The notes under the pieces were generated by a model. It had not been told where the DNA came from. It made no database searches and saw nothing but the letters and a program-made list of their open reading frames with translations. The translations under genes were made by a program, and so were the position numbers. 48,235 nt of DNA from CAXPZW01 sp049594615 (GTDB taxonomy: Bacteria; Bacteroidota; Bacteroidia; Flavobacteriales_D; Sanyastnellaceae): contig JBMYJR010000016.1 of the NCBI GenBank assembly GCA_049594615.1, positions 1 through 48,235 on the forward strand, written 5' to 3'. Below are positions 24,589 through 34,400 of this stretch, piece by piece (within the stretch, counting starts at the first letter, position 1; every line of letters begins with the position of its first letter).

Positions 24589-26136
24589 ATGAACACTGCA
24601 ACCGCCATCGATGTCAGCGCCATCCTCGCCGACCTCGGTATCCAGGACAACAACGCCGGCACCAGCACCGGTCTCAACTCCTTCGGCGCAGGCGCCACCA
24701 TCGAAAGCTATTCGCCGGTTGACGGCGCGCACATCGGTAATGTCACCTCCACCACTGAAGCAGAATACCAACAAGTGATTGAAGCTGCCCAAGCTGCTGC
24801 TTTGGTCTGGCGTCAAATGCCCGCTCCCCAACGCGGCGAAATCGTACGTCAGTTTGGCGAAGCACTTCGTGACAAGAAAGAATCTCTCGGCCAACTCGTG
24901 AGCTACGAAATGGGCAAGAGTTACCAAGAAGGCCTCGGTGAGGTACAGGAGATGATCGACATCTGCGACTTTGCTGTGGGACTCTCTCGTCAACTGTACG
25001 GATTGACAATGCACTCTGAGCGTCCGGGTCACCGCATGTATGAGCAGTGGCATCCCCTGGGTGTTGTGGGTATCATCTCTGCCTTCAACTTCCCTGTAGC
25101 CGTTTGGGCATGGAACTCAGCCCTGGCCTGGGTGTGCGGTAACGTGTGCGTGTGGAAGCCCTCTGAAAAAACCCCACTTTGTGGTGTGGCTTGCCAAAAC
25201 ATCTTCCACAAAGTACTGCGTGACAATGACCTGCCCGAAGGCATCAGCTGCCTGATTCAAGGCAACTATCAAGTAGGCGAGTGGTTGACCAGCGATGAGC
25301 GAGTACCGCTCATTTCGGCCACCGGCTCTACACGCATGGGTCGCATTGTGGGTGCCAAGGTTGCAGAGCGCTTTGGTAAGTCTATTCTCGAATTGGGGGG
25401 CAACAACGCCATCATTATTACCCCTAACGCTGACTTGAAAATGACCACCATTGGTGCCGTGTTTGGCGCGGTAGGTACTTGTGGTCAGCGCTGTACTTCT
25501 ACCCGTCGACTGATCATCCACGAGAGCATGTACAACCAAGTCACCGAGAAACTCGTTGGCGCTTACGGTCAGCTCAGCATTGGCTCTCCGCTGGACCAGA
25601 GCAACCACGTAGGTCCACTCATCGATAAAGATGCGGTTGATACCTACCTAGCAGCCATTGACGCTGCCAAAGCCCAAGGAGCCAACTTCATTGTTGAAGG
25701 CGGCGTGTTGGAAGGCCAAGAGTACGGCAGCGGTTGCTACGTGAAACCTTGCATCGCCGAAGTAACGCCCGACATGGACATCGTGAAAACCGAAACGTTT
25801 GCGCCCATCTTGTACGTGATGAAGTACAACCAATTGGGTGATGCCATTGCCATGCAAAACAACGTGAAACAAGGTCTTTCTTCGGCCATCATGACCACCA
25901 ACATGCGCGAAGCTGAACGCTTCCTGAGCGCAGAAGGCTCAGATTGTGGCATTGCCAACGTCAACATCGGTACCTCAGGTGCTGAAATTGGCGGTGCCTT
26001 TGGCGGTGAGAAGGAGACCGGTGGCGGTCGCGAAAGTGGTTCAGACGCTTGGAAAGCCTACATGCGTCGCCAGACCAACACCATCAATTGGAGCGAAGAA
26101 CTCCCGCTTGCACAAGGAATCCAATTCGACCTGTAA
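24589..26136 (+). CDS. ALDH7-type aldehyde dehydrogenase (alpha-aminoadipic semialdehyde type)
   Basis: A 515-residue NAD(P)-dependent aldehyde dehydrogenase. The ATG at 24589 follows the promoter box; an earlier in-frame start would lie inside it. The catalytic Cys302 sits in GQRCTSTRR and the general base Glu268 in LELGGNNA. The overall pattern (HRMYEQWHPLGVVG, SAFNFPVAVWAWN, KETGGGRESGSDAWK) fits the ALDH7/antiquitin group, which oxidises L-aminoadipate semialdehyde (piperideine-6-carboxylate) in lysine degradation. No other lysine-catabolic gene is nearby, so the substrate is inferred from family alone. A strong terminator follows. Confidence 0.9.
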   Translation: MNTATAIDVSAILADLGIQDNNAGTSTGLNSFGAGATIESYSPVDGAHIGNVTSTTEAEYQQVIEAAQAAALVWRQMPAPQRGEIVRQFGEALRDKKESLGQLVSYEMGKSYQEGLGEVQEMIDICDFAVGLSRQLYGLTMHSERPGHRMYEQWHPLGVVGIISAFNFPVAVWAWNSALAWVCGNVCVWKPSEKTPLCGVACQNIFHKVLRDNDLPEGISCLIQGNYQVGEWLTSDERVPLISATGSTRMGRIVGAKVAERFGKSILELGGNNAIIITPNADLKMTTIGAVFGAVGTCGQRCTSTRRLIIHESMYNQVTEKLVGAYGQLSIGSPLDQSNHVGPLIDKDAVDTYLAAIDAAKAQGANFIVEGGVLEGQEYGSGCYVKPCIAEVTPDMDIVKTETFAPILYVMKYNQLGDAIAMQNNVKQGLSSAIMTTNMREAERFLSAEGSDCGIANVNIGTSGAEIGGAFGGEKETGGGRESGSDAWKAYMRRQTNTINWSEELPLAQGIQFDL

Positions 26137-26160
26137 GCATCATCATATTCATCCACTAGG

Positions 26161-26194
26161 GAAAGGCGGCCTCCGGGCTGCCTTTCTTATTTTG
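26161..26194 (+). terminator. Rho-independent terminator of the ALDH gene
   Basis: An 11-bp stem (GAAAGGCGGCC at 26161-26171 with GGCTGCCTTTC at 26176-26186, one G-U pair) and a 4-nt loop are followed by TTATTTT. It lies 24 nt after the stop. Confidence 0.88.
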
Positions 26195-26213
26195 CGCCTC
26201 TATCATCCTTGAC

Positions 26214-27437
26214 ATGACTGTTCGAATCCTGGCCGCTTGTGCCGTGGTGCTCTTTGCTGCCTGCTTGTCTCCAGAGCCCGAACCCACATCGTTTCGACCG
26301 CAAGTGGGCTATTGGCGCTTGGCCATGGAGACCGGGGAGACACCCATTCCTGTGAACGTACACATCGACACCACAGGTACCCTGACCATCCTCAATGGGG
26401 CAGAAGAGGTGTCCTGCAACGACCTTATGGTCTACGGCGATACCACTGAAGTGCGCATCTCGGCATACCCCAGCTACTTGCGTTACGCGACTACATCAGC
26501 CACCACCATTTGCGGTCGCTGGATTGATTCGGCGCGGAGCAATTACGCGGTGCCCTTTACTGGAACCTACCGGGGAAATACCGCATCACCTTACCCTGCC
26601 CTTGACACAGGATCGGACGCTTACCGCGTGACCTTTGCACCCGGCTCCGACAATGCTTACCACGCCCAAGGTCTGTTCACACCAGACAACGGCCAATGCG
26701 CCGGCACATTCATAACCGAAACTGGAGATTACCGATTCCTGCAAGGCAGCCGCACCGACTCGCACATGGTGCTCAGCTGCTTTGATGGTGCTCACTTGTT
26801 CTTCTTTGAAGCCGATGTTGCTGGAGATTCGCTGCAAAATGGGGTGTTCCTTTCCGGAACGCACTACCAAAGCACTTGGGAAGCGGTACGCGACGACGCG
26901 TTCACACTTTCCGATCCCGACAGCCTCACCTACGTGATCAACCAAGAAGCCTTCACCTTCACAGCCCTTGATGCCACGGGAGACATGGCACAATTTGACG
27001 CCGAGGCCTTTGCAGGAAAGCTCACCATCGTGCAGATATTTGGATCCTGGTGCCCAAACTGCTTGGACGAAAGCACCTACTACCAAGACCTCCACACCCG
27101 CTACACAGACCGCGGCTTGGACATTGTGCCCGTGGCGTTTGAACGCGGTGATGACTTTGCACAGAACGTAAAGCACATCCAGCGCCAATTTGATCAACTG
27201 GGCATCACCTATCCTTTTTACATCGGAGGTACAGCTTCCAAGTCAGAAGCCTCGCGCGTATTCCGTCAATTGAACCGCGTGATTTCCTTCCCCACAAGCG
27301 TGTTTATCAGCCCGGAAGGGGAGGTGCTTAAGATCCACACCGGATTCTACGGCCCAGGTACCGGACAAGCCTACACCGACTATTTGGCCGAGACCGAAGC
27401 CTTCATCGAAGCGCACCTGCCTGGTCCACAACCTTAA
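26214..27437 (+). CDS. TlpA-like thioredoxin-fold lipoprotein
   Basis: A 407-residue lipoprotein: the N-terminus ends in LFAAC with Cys17 as the lipid-anchor residue. Residues about 25-235 form a beta-rich region of a kind often seen before thioredoxin domains in Bacteroidota (DUF4369-like position, though I do not recognise it firmly). The C-terminal thioredoxin fold (about 245-400) carries the redox pair CPNC at residues 280-283 in the context FGSWCPNC, and the cis-Pro loop in ISFPTSVFIS. It should act as a periplasmic or surface thiol-disulfide oxidoreductase. Its stop codon overlaps the stop of the convergent M28 gene in a shared TTAA. Confidence 0.87.
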   Translation: MTVRILAACAVVLFAACLSPEPEPTSFRPQVGYWRLAMETGETPIPVNVHIDTTGTLTILNGAEEVSCNDLMVYGDTTEVRISAYPSYLRYATTSATTICGRWIDSARSNYAVPFTGTYRGNTASPYPALDTGSDAYRVTFAPGSDNAYHAQGLFTPDNGQCAGTFITETGDYRFLQGSRTDSHMVLSCFDGAHLFFFEADVAGDSLQNGVFLSGTHYQSTWEAVRDDAFTLSDPDSLTYVINQEAFTFTALDATGDMAQFDAEAFAGKLTIVQIFGSWCPNCLDESTYYQDLHTRYTDRGLDIVPVAFERGDDFAQNVKHIQRQFDQLGITYPFYIGGTASKSEASRVFRQLNRVISFPTSVFISPEGEVLKIHTGFYGPGTGQAYTDYLAETEAFIEAHLPGPQP

Positions 27438-29008
27438 TCGGTAAACTCGTTTTCGACGTCTACAGGCAAGCGCTCATCACGGTTGGCCACTTCCCATGCA
27501 GTGTGGAACACCAATTGGGCAATCTCGGCCGTCTTGTCGTACATGATCTTTTCTGGATCATCACCAGGCTTATGATAATCTTCGTGCACACCGCTGAAGT
27601 AGAAGATCACTGGAATGCCGTGCTTGGCAAAGTTGTAGTGATCCGAACGGTAGTAGAAGCGGTTGGGATCTTTGGGATCGTTGTACGTGTAGTCCAGGGC
27701 CAACTGGGTATAGTTGCTGTTGCACGCCTCGCTCACCGAGTGGAGTTGAGTGCTGAGCTTGTCTGATCCAATCAAATACACATAACGCTCATCGTTGGCA
27801 TGGGCCTCATCGATGCGTCCAATCATGTCAATGTTCAGGTCGCACACAGTTTGTTCCAGGGGGAACACCGGGTATTCGCTGTACCATTCGCTGCCAAGCA
27901 GGCCTTTTTCCTCGCCACTCACGGTCATCACCAGTACGCTGCGTCGGGGACCGTGGCCTTCCGATTTGGCCTTGGCAAAGGCTTCAGCGATTTCAAGGGC
28001 ACTCACTGTACCTGAACCGTCGTCATCCGCACCGTTGTTGATCTCACCCTTCACAATACCAATGTGATCGTAATGCGCAGTCACAACCACAATCTCATCC
28101 TTCAGCACAGGATCGGTACCTTCTATGAACGCCAATACGTTCTCACCAGTGTAGTTCTGACGGCTCCGGTCAACGGCAATCTGCAAGTCCACTTTTACCT
28201 CGCGTGTGTCAGGTTTCTTGGCTAACTTATCTAGCATCTTCATGAGCTTCGATACCTTGCCCTTGGTTAAGATTTCGGCGGCCAACCCTTCGCTTACAAA
28301 ATAGGTGGGTAACACCTCTTCACCACGCTTCATCGGGTAATCCAAACGCATGCCTGGTGACTGCAGCCAGTACTTCACGCGTCCTACATAGCGGTCAAAC
28401 TCGCCTTTGATCAAGATCAGTCCTGCAGCGCCTTTTTCCTCTGCAATGCGACGCTTCTCGCGCCAATCCGCATTCCATACACTGGCTTCCTTGTTGCCAG
28501 AAATCAAGAAGGTACCATCGGCGTTCACTGGCTCTCCTTCAAATGCAATCAAGACTTTGCCCTTTACATCAGCGCTATCGTAGTCAGAGTACTTCTCGTC
28601 CTCGATGCCAAAGCCGACAAAGGTCAATGCATCAACATCAACATCACCGGAGCTAAAGCCTGGGAAGAACAGGAAGCCATCAAGGAAATCACGCCTCTCA
28701 CCGTTCACGGTGAGTGTGCTTCCGGTGACCGATTCCGAACGCAGTGGAAACGTCTGTACATACTCATTGCCCACGCATGGCGGAATGCCCAACGATTTGA
28801 AGTGGTTCGTGATATACTGAGCGGCTTTCTTTTGGCCAGGCATACCGGTCTCACGGCCTTCGTATTCATCGCCAGCAAGCACCATCAAATGCTGCTTCAA
28901 TTCATCGGCAGTGATGGTGGCCGCATATTTCATTGCGATCGAGTCTAGTTGGGCGTGGAAGGATCCCGCCAGTGCAACCAAGGCGGTTGCCAGCATCCAA
29001 TTTTTCAT
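27434..29008 (-). CDS. Secreted M28 family zinc peptidase with PA domain
   Basis: A 524-residue exported aminopeptidase-type enzyme. The ATG at 29008 opens a signal peptide (MKNWMLATALVALAGSFHAQ); an in-frame ATG 24 nt upstream would overlap rpiB. A protease-associated (PA) region at about residues 130-240 is inserted before the co-catalytic dizinc domain. The M28 ligands are recognisable: His in TAHYDHIG, Asp in NNGADDDGSGT, the catalytic and ligand Glu pair in SGEEKGLLG, Asp in NIDMIGR and His in RSDHYNFAKHG. It lies 10 nt after the rpiB stop and is probably co-transcribed with it, although the two functions are unrelated. Confidence 0.92.
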   Translation of the reverse strand: MKNWMLATALVALAGSFHAQLDSIAMKYAATITADELKQHLMVLAGDEYEGRETGMPGQKKAAQYITNHFKSLGIPPCVGNEYVQTFPLRSESVTGSTLTVNGERRDFLDGFLFFPGFSSGDVDVDALTFVGFGIEDEKYSDYDSADVKGKVLIAFEGEPVNADGTFLISGNKEASVWNADWREKRRIAEEKGAAGLILIKGEFDRYVGRVKYWLQSPGMRLDYPMKRGEEVLPTYFVSEGLAAEILTKGKVSKLMKMLDKLAKKPDTREVKVDLQIAVDRSRQNYTGENVLAFIEGTDPVLKDEIVVVTAHYDHIGIVKGEINNGADDDGSGTVSALEIAEAFAKAKSEGHGPRRSVLVMTVSGEEKGLLGSEWYSEYPVFPLEQTVCDLNIDMIGRIDEAHANDERYVYLIGSDKLSTQLHSVSEACNSNYTQLALDYTYNDPKDPNRFYYRSDHYNFAKHGIPVIFYFSGVHEDYHKPGDDPEKIMYDKTAEIAQLVFHTAWEVANRDERLPVDVENEFTD

Positions 29009-29018
29009 GCGAGTTGCG

Positions 29019-29447
29019 TTATGCGCAGGCAATCTTCCCTACACGACGAGCGTGTCGACCACCCTCAAAAGATTCATTCAAGAATGCACTGACCATAGCA
29101 CGTGCAGTGTCCTCAGACACAAATCGCGCCGGTATACAGATCACATTGGCATCGTTGTGCTGGCGTGCGAGCTGGGCAATTTCTACCTGCCAGCAGATGG
29201 CTGCGCGCACACCCTGGTGTTTATTGGCGCTCATGGCCACACCGTTTGCACTTCCGCAAATCAAGATGCCCAACCCATCGCCTTGTTCCACAGCTTTAGC
29301 CACAGCGTGGGCATATTCAGGATAATCGGTGCTTTCCTCGGAGTATGTTCCGCAGTCGTTGATTTGGTGTTCGGATTCCAACCACGCACGCATGCGCTCT
29401 TTGAGTTCGAATCCTGCATGGTCAGAACCAATGCTAATGTGGGCCAT
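29019..29447 (-). CDS. rpiB: Ribose-5-phosphate isomerase B
   Basis: A 142-residue RpiB/LacA/LacB family enzyme interconverting ribose-5-phosphate and ribulose-5-phosphate in the pentose phosphate pathway. I chose the ATG at 29447 (MAHISIGSDHAGFELKE); the open frame continues upstream into the candidate origin but is not protein-like there. SDHAGF at the start, the ILICGSANGVAMSANK catalytic loop and the RAAICW segment are intact. It is the first gene of a minus-strand pair with the M28 peptidase and is the left neighbour of the candidate oriC. Confidence 0.93.
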   Translation of the reverse strand: MAHISIGSDHAGFELKERMRAWLESEHQINDCGTYSEESTDYPEYAHAVAKAVEQGDGLGILICGSANGVAMSANKHQGVRAAICWQVEIAQLARQHNDANVICIPARFVSEDTARAMVSAFLNESFEGGRHARRVGKIACA

Positions 29448-29920
29448 GGCTTCGCAATTTTTCACGAATATACCACCGATTACACGCCTGCAAACGCGCA
29501 CAAATCCTTGTTCTGCGCGTTTTACACATAATTCACAGCGGCGTGGATAACGTAGCCTAAACATGTGGACAACACTACAGAAACTTCTTTTGGTCCTCTC
29601 AACAAAAAGTTCAGATGCACTATCGTCTGCAATCGACCTCATTTTTGGGCGCCTAATTTTGGGTCATTTCCACACAGATCCACACCGGTTTATCCATGGT
29701 AATTCCCGACAAAACAACCCAAATTCATGTTCTCCACATAGTGTTCATAGCATTTGTATAAACTTGATATACAACCTTTTGAAATGGTATACTTCGGTGA
29801 ATAACTATACCCCAGGCGTGTATAATGACAAACTCCAAATCGAAATTTGCCGTGTTTTCCACGGTTTCCACAGCCCTACTACTATTATGAGATTTACTTT
29901 AAAAAAGAGATATATATCAT
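29448..29920. other. Candidate chromosomal replication origin (oriC)
   Basis: A 473-bp non-coding, AT-rich gap in GC-rich surroundings. Sites with zero or one mismatch to the DnaA-box consensus TTWTNCACA lie at 29520-29528 (TTTTACACA, exact), 29529-29537, 29542-29550 (minus, TTATCCACG), 29564-29572 (minus, TTGTCCACA), 29666-29674, 29730-29738 (TTCTCCACA), 29796-29804 (minus, TTATTCACC), 29855-29863 (TTTTCCACG) and 29864-29872 (GTTTCCACA). A further one just inside the next gene is at 29927-29935 (minus). The right end is organised like a basal unwinding element and is listed separately. Two parS sites lie 5-6 kb to the left. dnaA is not adjacent. The two flanking genes are divergent, as expected if each arm begins here. 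Confidence 0.82.
29465..29493 (-). promoter_or_regulatory. Candidate promoter of rpiB-M28
   Basis: On the minus strand TTG (complement of 29491-29493) is followed after 18 nt by TATATTCG (complement of 29465-29472), a 7/8 match to TAnnTTTG. It is 18 nt upstream of the rpiB ATG, inside the left edge of the candidate origin. Confidence 0.45.
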
Positions 29921-29923
29921 ATG
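29855..29923 (+). other. Basal-unwinding-like element: tandem DnaA boxes, DnaA-trio, AT-rich stretch
   Basis: Two directly adjacent, same-orientation DnaA boxes (29855-29863 and 29864-29872) are followed by GCC (29873-29875). Then comes CTA-CTA-CTA-TTA (29876-29887), whose other strand reads 3'-GAT-GAT-GAT-AAT-5', the DnaA-trio pattern described for Bacillus subtilis and many other bacteria. Next is about 35 bp composed almost only of A and T (29888-29922), including TTTAAAAAAG and ATATATATCATA. The order and spacing match the basal unwinding system on which DnaA loads and melts DNA. Confidence 0.82.
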
Positions 29924-31474
29924 GGGTGTGAACAACGCATGTGGATCCGGTTTCGCTGGCTGATTTGCTTGGCTCTGGTGCTTCATTTGGATGTGGCAGC
30001 GCAGCAAGACTCGTTGCCCCAGGGGTATACCATTTTCCGGTACCCCAATGGTGTGATCAGCAGTGAGGGTCGCATGGTGGAAGGCCGCCCTGATGGCTTC
30101 TGGAAAACCTACTACGAGGACGGCACGCTCAAGTCGGCTGGCAACCGGGAGAATTATAAGTTGAGCGGCGAATGGGTGTTCTACCGCAACGACAGTACGC
30201 TGCAGCAAAAAATCAATTACGAGCAGGATTTGCGCCAAGGCTTGGCGTTCAACTTCGACGGTGAGGGCAACCTGATCGAAGAGCTCACTTATTTGACCGA
30301 TACCCTGCAAGGCGAGGCCAGGTATTTCTATGCTTCTGGTGAGCTGTACCGCACGGTGATCTTTGAAGATGGCAAAGAATCAGGGAGGGGTTACGAGTAC
30401 GCTAAAGACGGGCGCATTATCACACTTTTGGGATACGACCAGGGCTACTTGCGCAGCATCGAGAAGGTGAACCGCATCACTTCCACTGGAAAGCGCGCCG
30501 GGCGCTGGGTGGAGTGGTATCCTAGCGGCAAAATCAAAGTAGAAGGACGTTGGATGAACGGCGTGCGCAACGGCATTTTCAAGTTCTACAACAAAAAAGG
30601 TGATTTAGACCGCATTGAAGTGTGGCGCGGTGGAAAACTGGTGGAAGATGCCGAGCAAGCGTTGATGCCTGAAGTGCGCAAAGAGTACAATCCCGATGGA
30701 ACACTCAAGTCCATTGGCGCCTACAAGGATGGGAGCAAACAAGGGGTCTTCCGAGAATACGATGGGGAAGGGGCTATTGTGGCCAGTACCATTTACGAGA
30801 ACAACGTCAAAGTGGGCGAGGGCATCGTGGACGCTGAAGGGCGCTACCAAGGCGACTGGACGCTGTATTACCCCACAGGTGAGATCCGCGCTAAAGGGAG
30901 CTACGTGGACGGCCAACCTGACGGGCCGTGGACGTACTTTTTCATCAATGGCAAAGAGGAGCAAAAAGGTAAATACAAGCTGGGTGACTTCACAGGAACA
31001 TGGGTCTGGTACCACACCAACGGCGCGGTCAAACGTGAAGAGCAATACCGCCGTGGCAAAGAAGACGGGCTCATGGTTGAGTACGACGCCCAAGGCAACA
31101 TCATTCACCAGGGCGAATACGCTCTGGGCTACAAGGAAGGGCCGTGGTTATACACGGTGAACGATCACACCGAAGAGGGCAACTACATTGACAGCGAAAA
31201 GCACGGCGTTTGGGTGCACACCTATGACAACGGACAACTCAATTTCAAAGGTGAATTTGCTGGCGGCATTCCCCAAGGCAAGCACACGTGGTACTACCGC
31301 AACGGGCAAGTCAAGTTGGAAGGCAAGTACAAAAGCGGGGAGCGCCACGGCAATTGGAACTACTTTCAGCAGTCGGGTGAGCCACGAATGATCATCCGGT
31401 ATAAATTTGGGGAGGAATTCAAGATCGACGGAGTCAAGACCTCCCTCGGTAAGCAGGAATCCCCCATCAAATGA
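29921..31474 (+). CDS. MORN-repeat (YwqK-type antitoxin-repeat) secreted protein
   Basis: A 517-residue protein made almost entirely of MORN/YwqK-type repeats, about 20-23 residues each with a YxNGxxxxEGxxxxGxxxGxWxxY pattern, from residue 35 to the end. An N-terminal hydrophobic segment (WIRFRWLICLALVLHLDVAA) is a signal peptide. Two ATGs are possible: 29921 and 29939; the second gives the more standard signal peptide, and the first overlaps a possible DnaA box. MORN-like repeats mediate membrane or protein binding; the role here is unknown. Its stop overlaps the kinase start by 4 nt (ATGA), so it belongs to the kinase-regulator operon and may be its sensory or envelope partner. Confidence 0.85.
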   Translation: MGCEQRMWIRFRWLICLALVLHLDVAAQQDSLPQGYTIFRYPNGVISSEGRMVEGRPDGFWKTYYEDGTLKSAGNRENYKLSGEWVFYRNDSTLQQKINYEQDLRQGLAFNFDGEGNLIEELTYLTDTLQGEARYFYASGELYRTVIFEDGKESGRGYEYAKDGRIITLLGYDQGYLRSIEKVNRITSTGKRAGRWVEWYPSGKIKVEGRWMNGVRNGIFKFYNKKGDLDRIEVWRGGKLVEDAEQALMPEVRKEYNPDGTLKSIGAYKDGSKQGVFREYDGEGAIVASTIYENNVKVGEGIVDAEGRYQGDWTLYYPTGEIRAKGSYVDGQPDGPWTYFFINGKEEQKGKYKLGDFTGTWVWYHTNGAVKREEQYRRGKEDGLMVEYDAQGNIIHQGEYALGYKEGPWLYTVNDHTEEGNYIDSEKHGVWVHTYDNGQLNFKGEFAGGIPQGKHTWYYRNGQVKLEGKYKSGERHGNWNYFQQSGEPRMIIRYKFGEEFKIDGVKTSLGKQESPIK

Positions 31475-34400
31475 CACCTGACAATCCCGCATGGCAGCCT
31501 TGGCTGACTCACCCCCGCGACGCACTGGCCGTGTGCACGTGTGATACGCTTGAAGTGTTGGCGTGTAATACCCCATTTGAACGTGTGCTTCGCACTTGGG
31601 GATGTGAAAGTGCTGATGGGTGTGGTGCTGTGCTCGAATCTCAATTTGGGCTCCGCATGACAGAATTGGATGCATTGCAACCACAATCTTTGACAGGAAA
31701 ACAACCCGAATGGACGCTGCACCTGCATCCCATCCTGCATCAAGGACAGACCTACTACCAGCTGCGTTTATTGCAAGACGAAGCTTTCCGCGCAGATGCC
31801 TACAAGCAGTTGTTTGACCGCAACGTTGCGGGTGCACTCACCTTGGACGCCGAGAGCGGTCGGGTGATCAACTGCAACCAGGCCTTCGCCGAAATGTTGG
31901 GATACGGCAGTTACCGCGAGTTGCGTGGCAATACGTTGGTGGGGCATTTGCCGCCTCACTACAACCGCGAAGCCTATTTGACGGCCTTGCGGGAAACCGG
32001 TTCACTGACCAATTTCGAGGTAAGCATGGTTCGCGAGGATGGCACGGTCATTTGGTGTTCAGAGAACTCCTATTTGGACGAAAACGGGGTGATCCAGGCT
32101 ACACTCATGGACATCACTGAATCCCGCGGCAACCGCGAACGCTACGCAACCTTGTTTGAGCACGCCATGGATGCTATGGTAATTGTGGACCAGGATCGCG
32201 TGGTACAAGCGAATCAACAGGCCGTGACCATTTTTGGAGGCAGCGAAGATGATGTTGCCACCTGGACTTGGATCCAAGGCGACCAAGCACGTGTGGTGCG
32301 TGAACACACCAATACGGAGTTGTTGACCATAAAAATGGAGCAAGCGCTTCACGGAGATCAACACCGTGCATCAGCCGTTTGCCAAAGGGTTGACGGTACC
32401 CAGTTTCACGCTGAACTCAAGATCAATTCCCTCCAAGAGGAGGACCACATTCGGGTGTGTTTGACCATCCGTGATGTGACCGAACGTGTGCTGTTTGAAC
32501 GTGCAATTCGAGAAAGCGAGGAACGTTTTCGTCTGCTGAGTGACGTGGCCATCGAGAGTGTGGCATTTTTGTTCGAAGACACCTTTTTAGATTGCAACGA
32601 ACAAATGGCCAAACTGTTGGGCTACGGCAAGCGCGAGCAGTTGATCGGCAAAAAAATATCCGACTACATTCCGCACACCGACTTGGAGCGATTACGCGGA
32701 CTGTTGAGCATTGGGGGACCTAACAAAACAGAGGTCCGTGCTTCTTCGTGGGACGACCAAGACATGTTCCTGGAAGCATCCGGCAGTAACATCCAGTACC
32801 AAGGCCAAGAGGTGCAGGTAATGCTCTTCTACGACATCACATCGCGCAAGCGTACTGAGAGCCAGTTGGAGCAGTCCATGGACCGCTTCAAAAACCTGGT
32901 GGACAACTCGCCCAACGGGGTGTTTATTGTGACCGACATGTTGGTCAAATACGCCAACCAGGGTGGTATTCAACTCGTTGAGGCAGAGGACGAGGACGAC
33001 TTGTACGGCCATGAGTTTGCCGAGTTCTTCACCGGAGAATCGGCGCTGCAAGTGCTGGGCGATTTGCACGAAATCCGCGAAGGCGAAGAGGTGCCTTACC
33101 GCGAAATCAAAGTGCGCACCTGCAAGGGCATAGAACTGGACGTGGGATTCAAAGCAACGTTGACCGTATATGACAACAAGCCTTCCATTCAAGTGACCAT
33201 GCACAACCTCAGCACCCGCGTGCAACTCTTACAAGAGAAAGTACGCGCAGAGTTGGCAGAGGAGATCAACCTGGTGCTTAAGCGTGAGATTGAGGAACAC
33301 AAGGTCACCCAGAAGAAGCTCATTACCGCTGAAAATTTTGCGCGTAACATCATTGAGTCTTCCATCGATATGATCATAGCGGTGGACGACCAGTTCCGCA
33401 TTACCGAATTCAACGGTGCAGCCCAACAACAATTTGGGTTCACCTTGGAAGAGTTGGAAGGTTCTCCAGCAGAAAAGTTGTACGCCAGTACATGGGACTA
33501 CCGCCTGGTGCGCAACTCGCTTGAACAGAACGGCACCTTTTCAGGAGAAATCGAAAACATCACCCGGGACGGAAAGGTGTTTACTTGCTTGCTCAGCGCT
33601 TCACTCATCCGCAACAACGATGGAGAAGTTGTGGGTTCGATGGGGGTTTCCCGCGACATCACCGAACTCAAACAGGCCGAAATCGAGCTGCGCGAAAGCG
33701 AGGAGCGCTACCGCGACATCTTTGATAACGCCCGAGATTTTATTCTCAGCATTGACCAGAAAGGCGAGCTGTTATACGCCAACAATGCCTTCATTCAAGC
33801 CCTGGGCTATGGCCGCGAAGAGCTGGGTACCAAGAACATTTACGACTTGGTGCCGGCCGGTACGTTGGACCGTCGACGCAAGGTGACCAGCACGTTTACC
33901 GGGGAGAACATGGAAGTCTCCTTTGTGGGCCAAGGCGGTCGAGTGGTGGTGGCTGAAGGCGATGCGAGTGTACGCCTGCTCAAAGGGAAACCTGATTCGG
34001 TGCGTGCGATTTTCCGTGATGTGACGGCCACCCGTCGTAGCGAGGCACTGGCCGCTGAACAACAAGCACGTTTGGAGTCCATCTTCGAGTCAACCCGAAA
34101 CATGAGCATGTGGACGCTCAACCAGGACAACATCATCACCGCATGCAACCGCAACTTTGCTTGGTTTATGGAACAGCAGTTTGGCGAGCATGTGCGGGTG
34201 GGGGACCGCTTCATGGAAAGCATTGAAAGCCATATCGATCCCCAACATTACCTCGGGGAATTGCAAGCTTTCAAGGACGCATTCAAAGGCGCGGCCAAAG
34301 AATTTGAAGTGGCCTTGCGAAACCAATATGACGACACCGTATGGCTACAAGTCTTTCTCAACCCGGTGAACAGCGGGGGACAAACCGAGGAAATTTCGTG

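Noticed and set aside
29815..29830. E. coli-like TATAAT (GTGTATAATGAC) inside the candidate origin
   Set aside because: Bacteroidota do not use this -10 as a rule and no -33 TTG is at the proper distance; AT-rich DNA yields such matches by chance.
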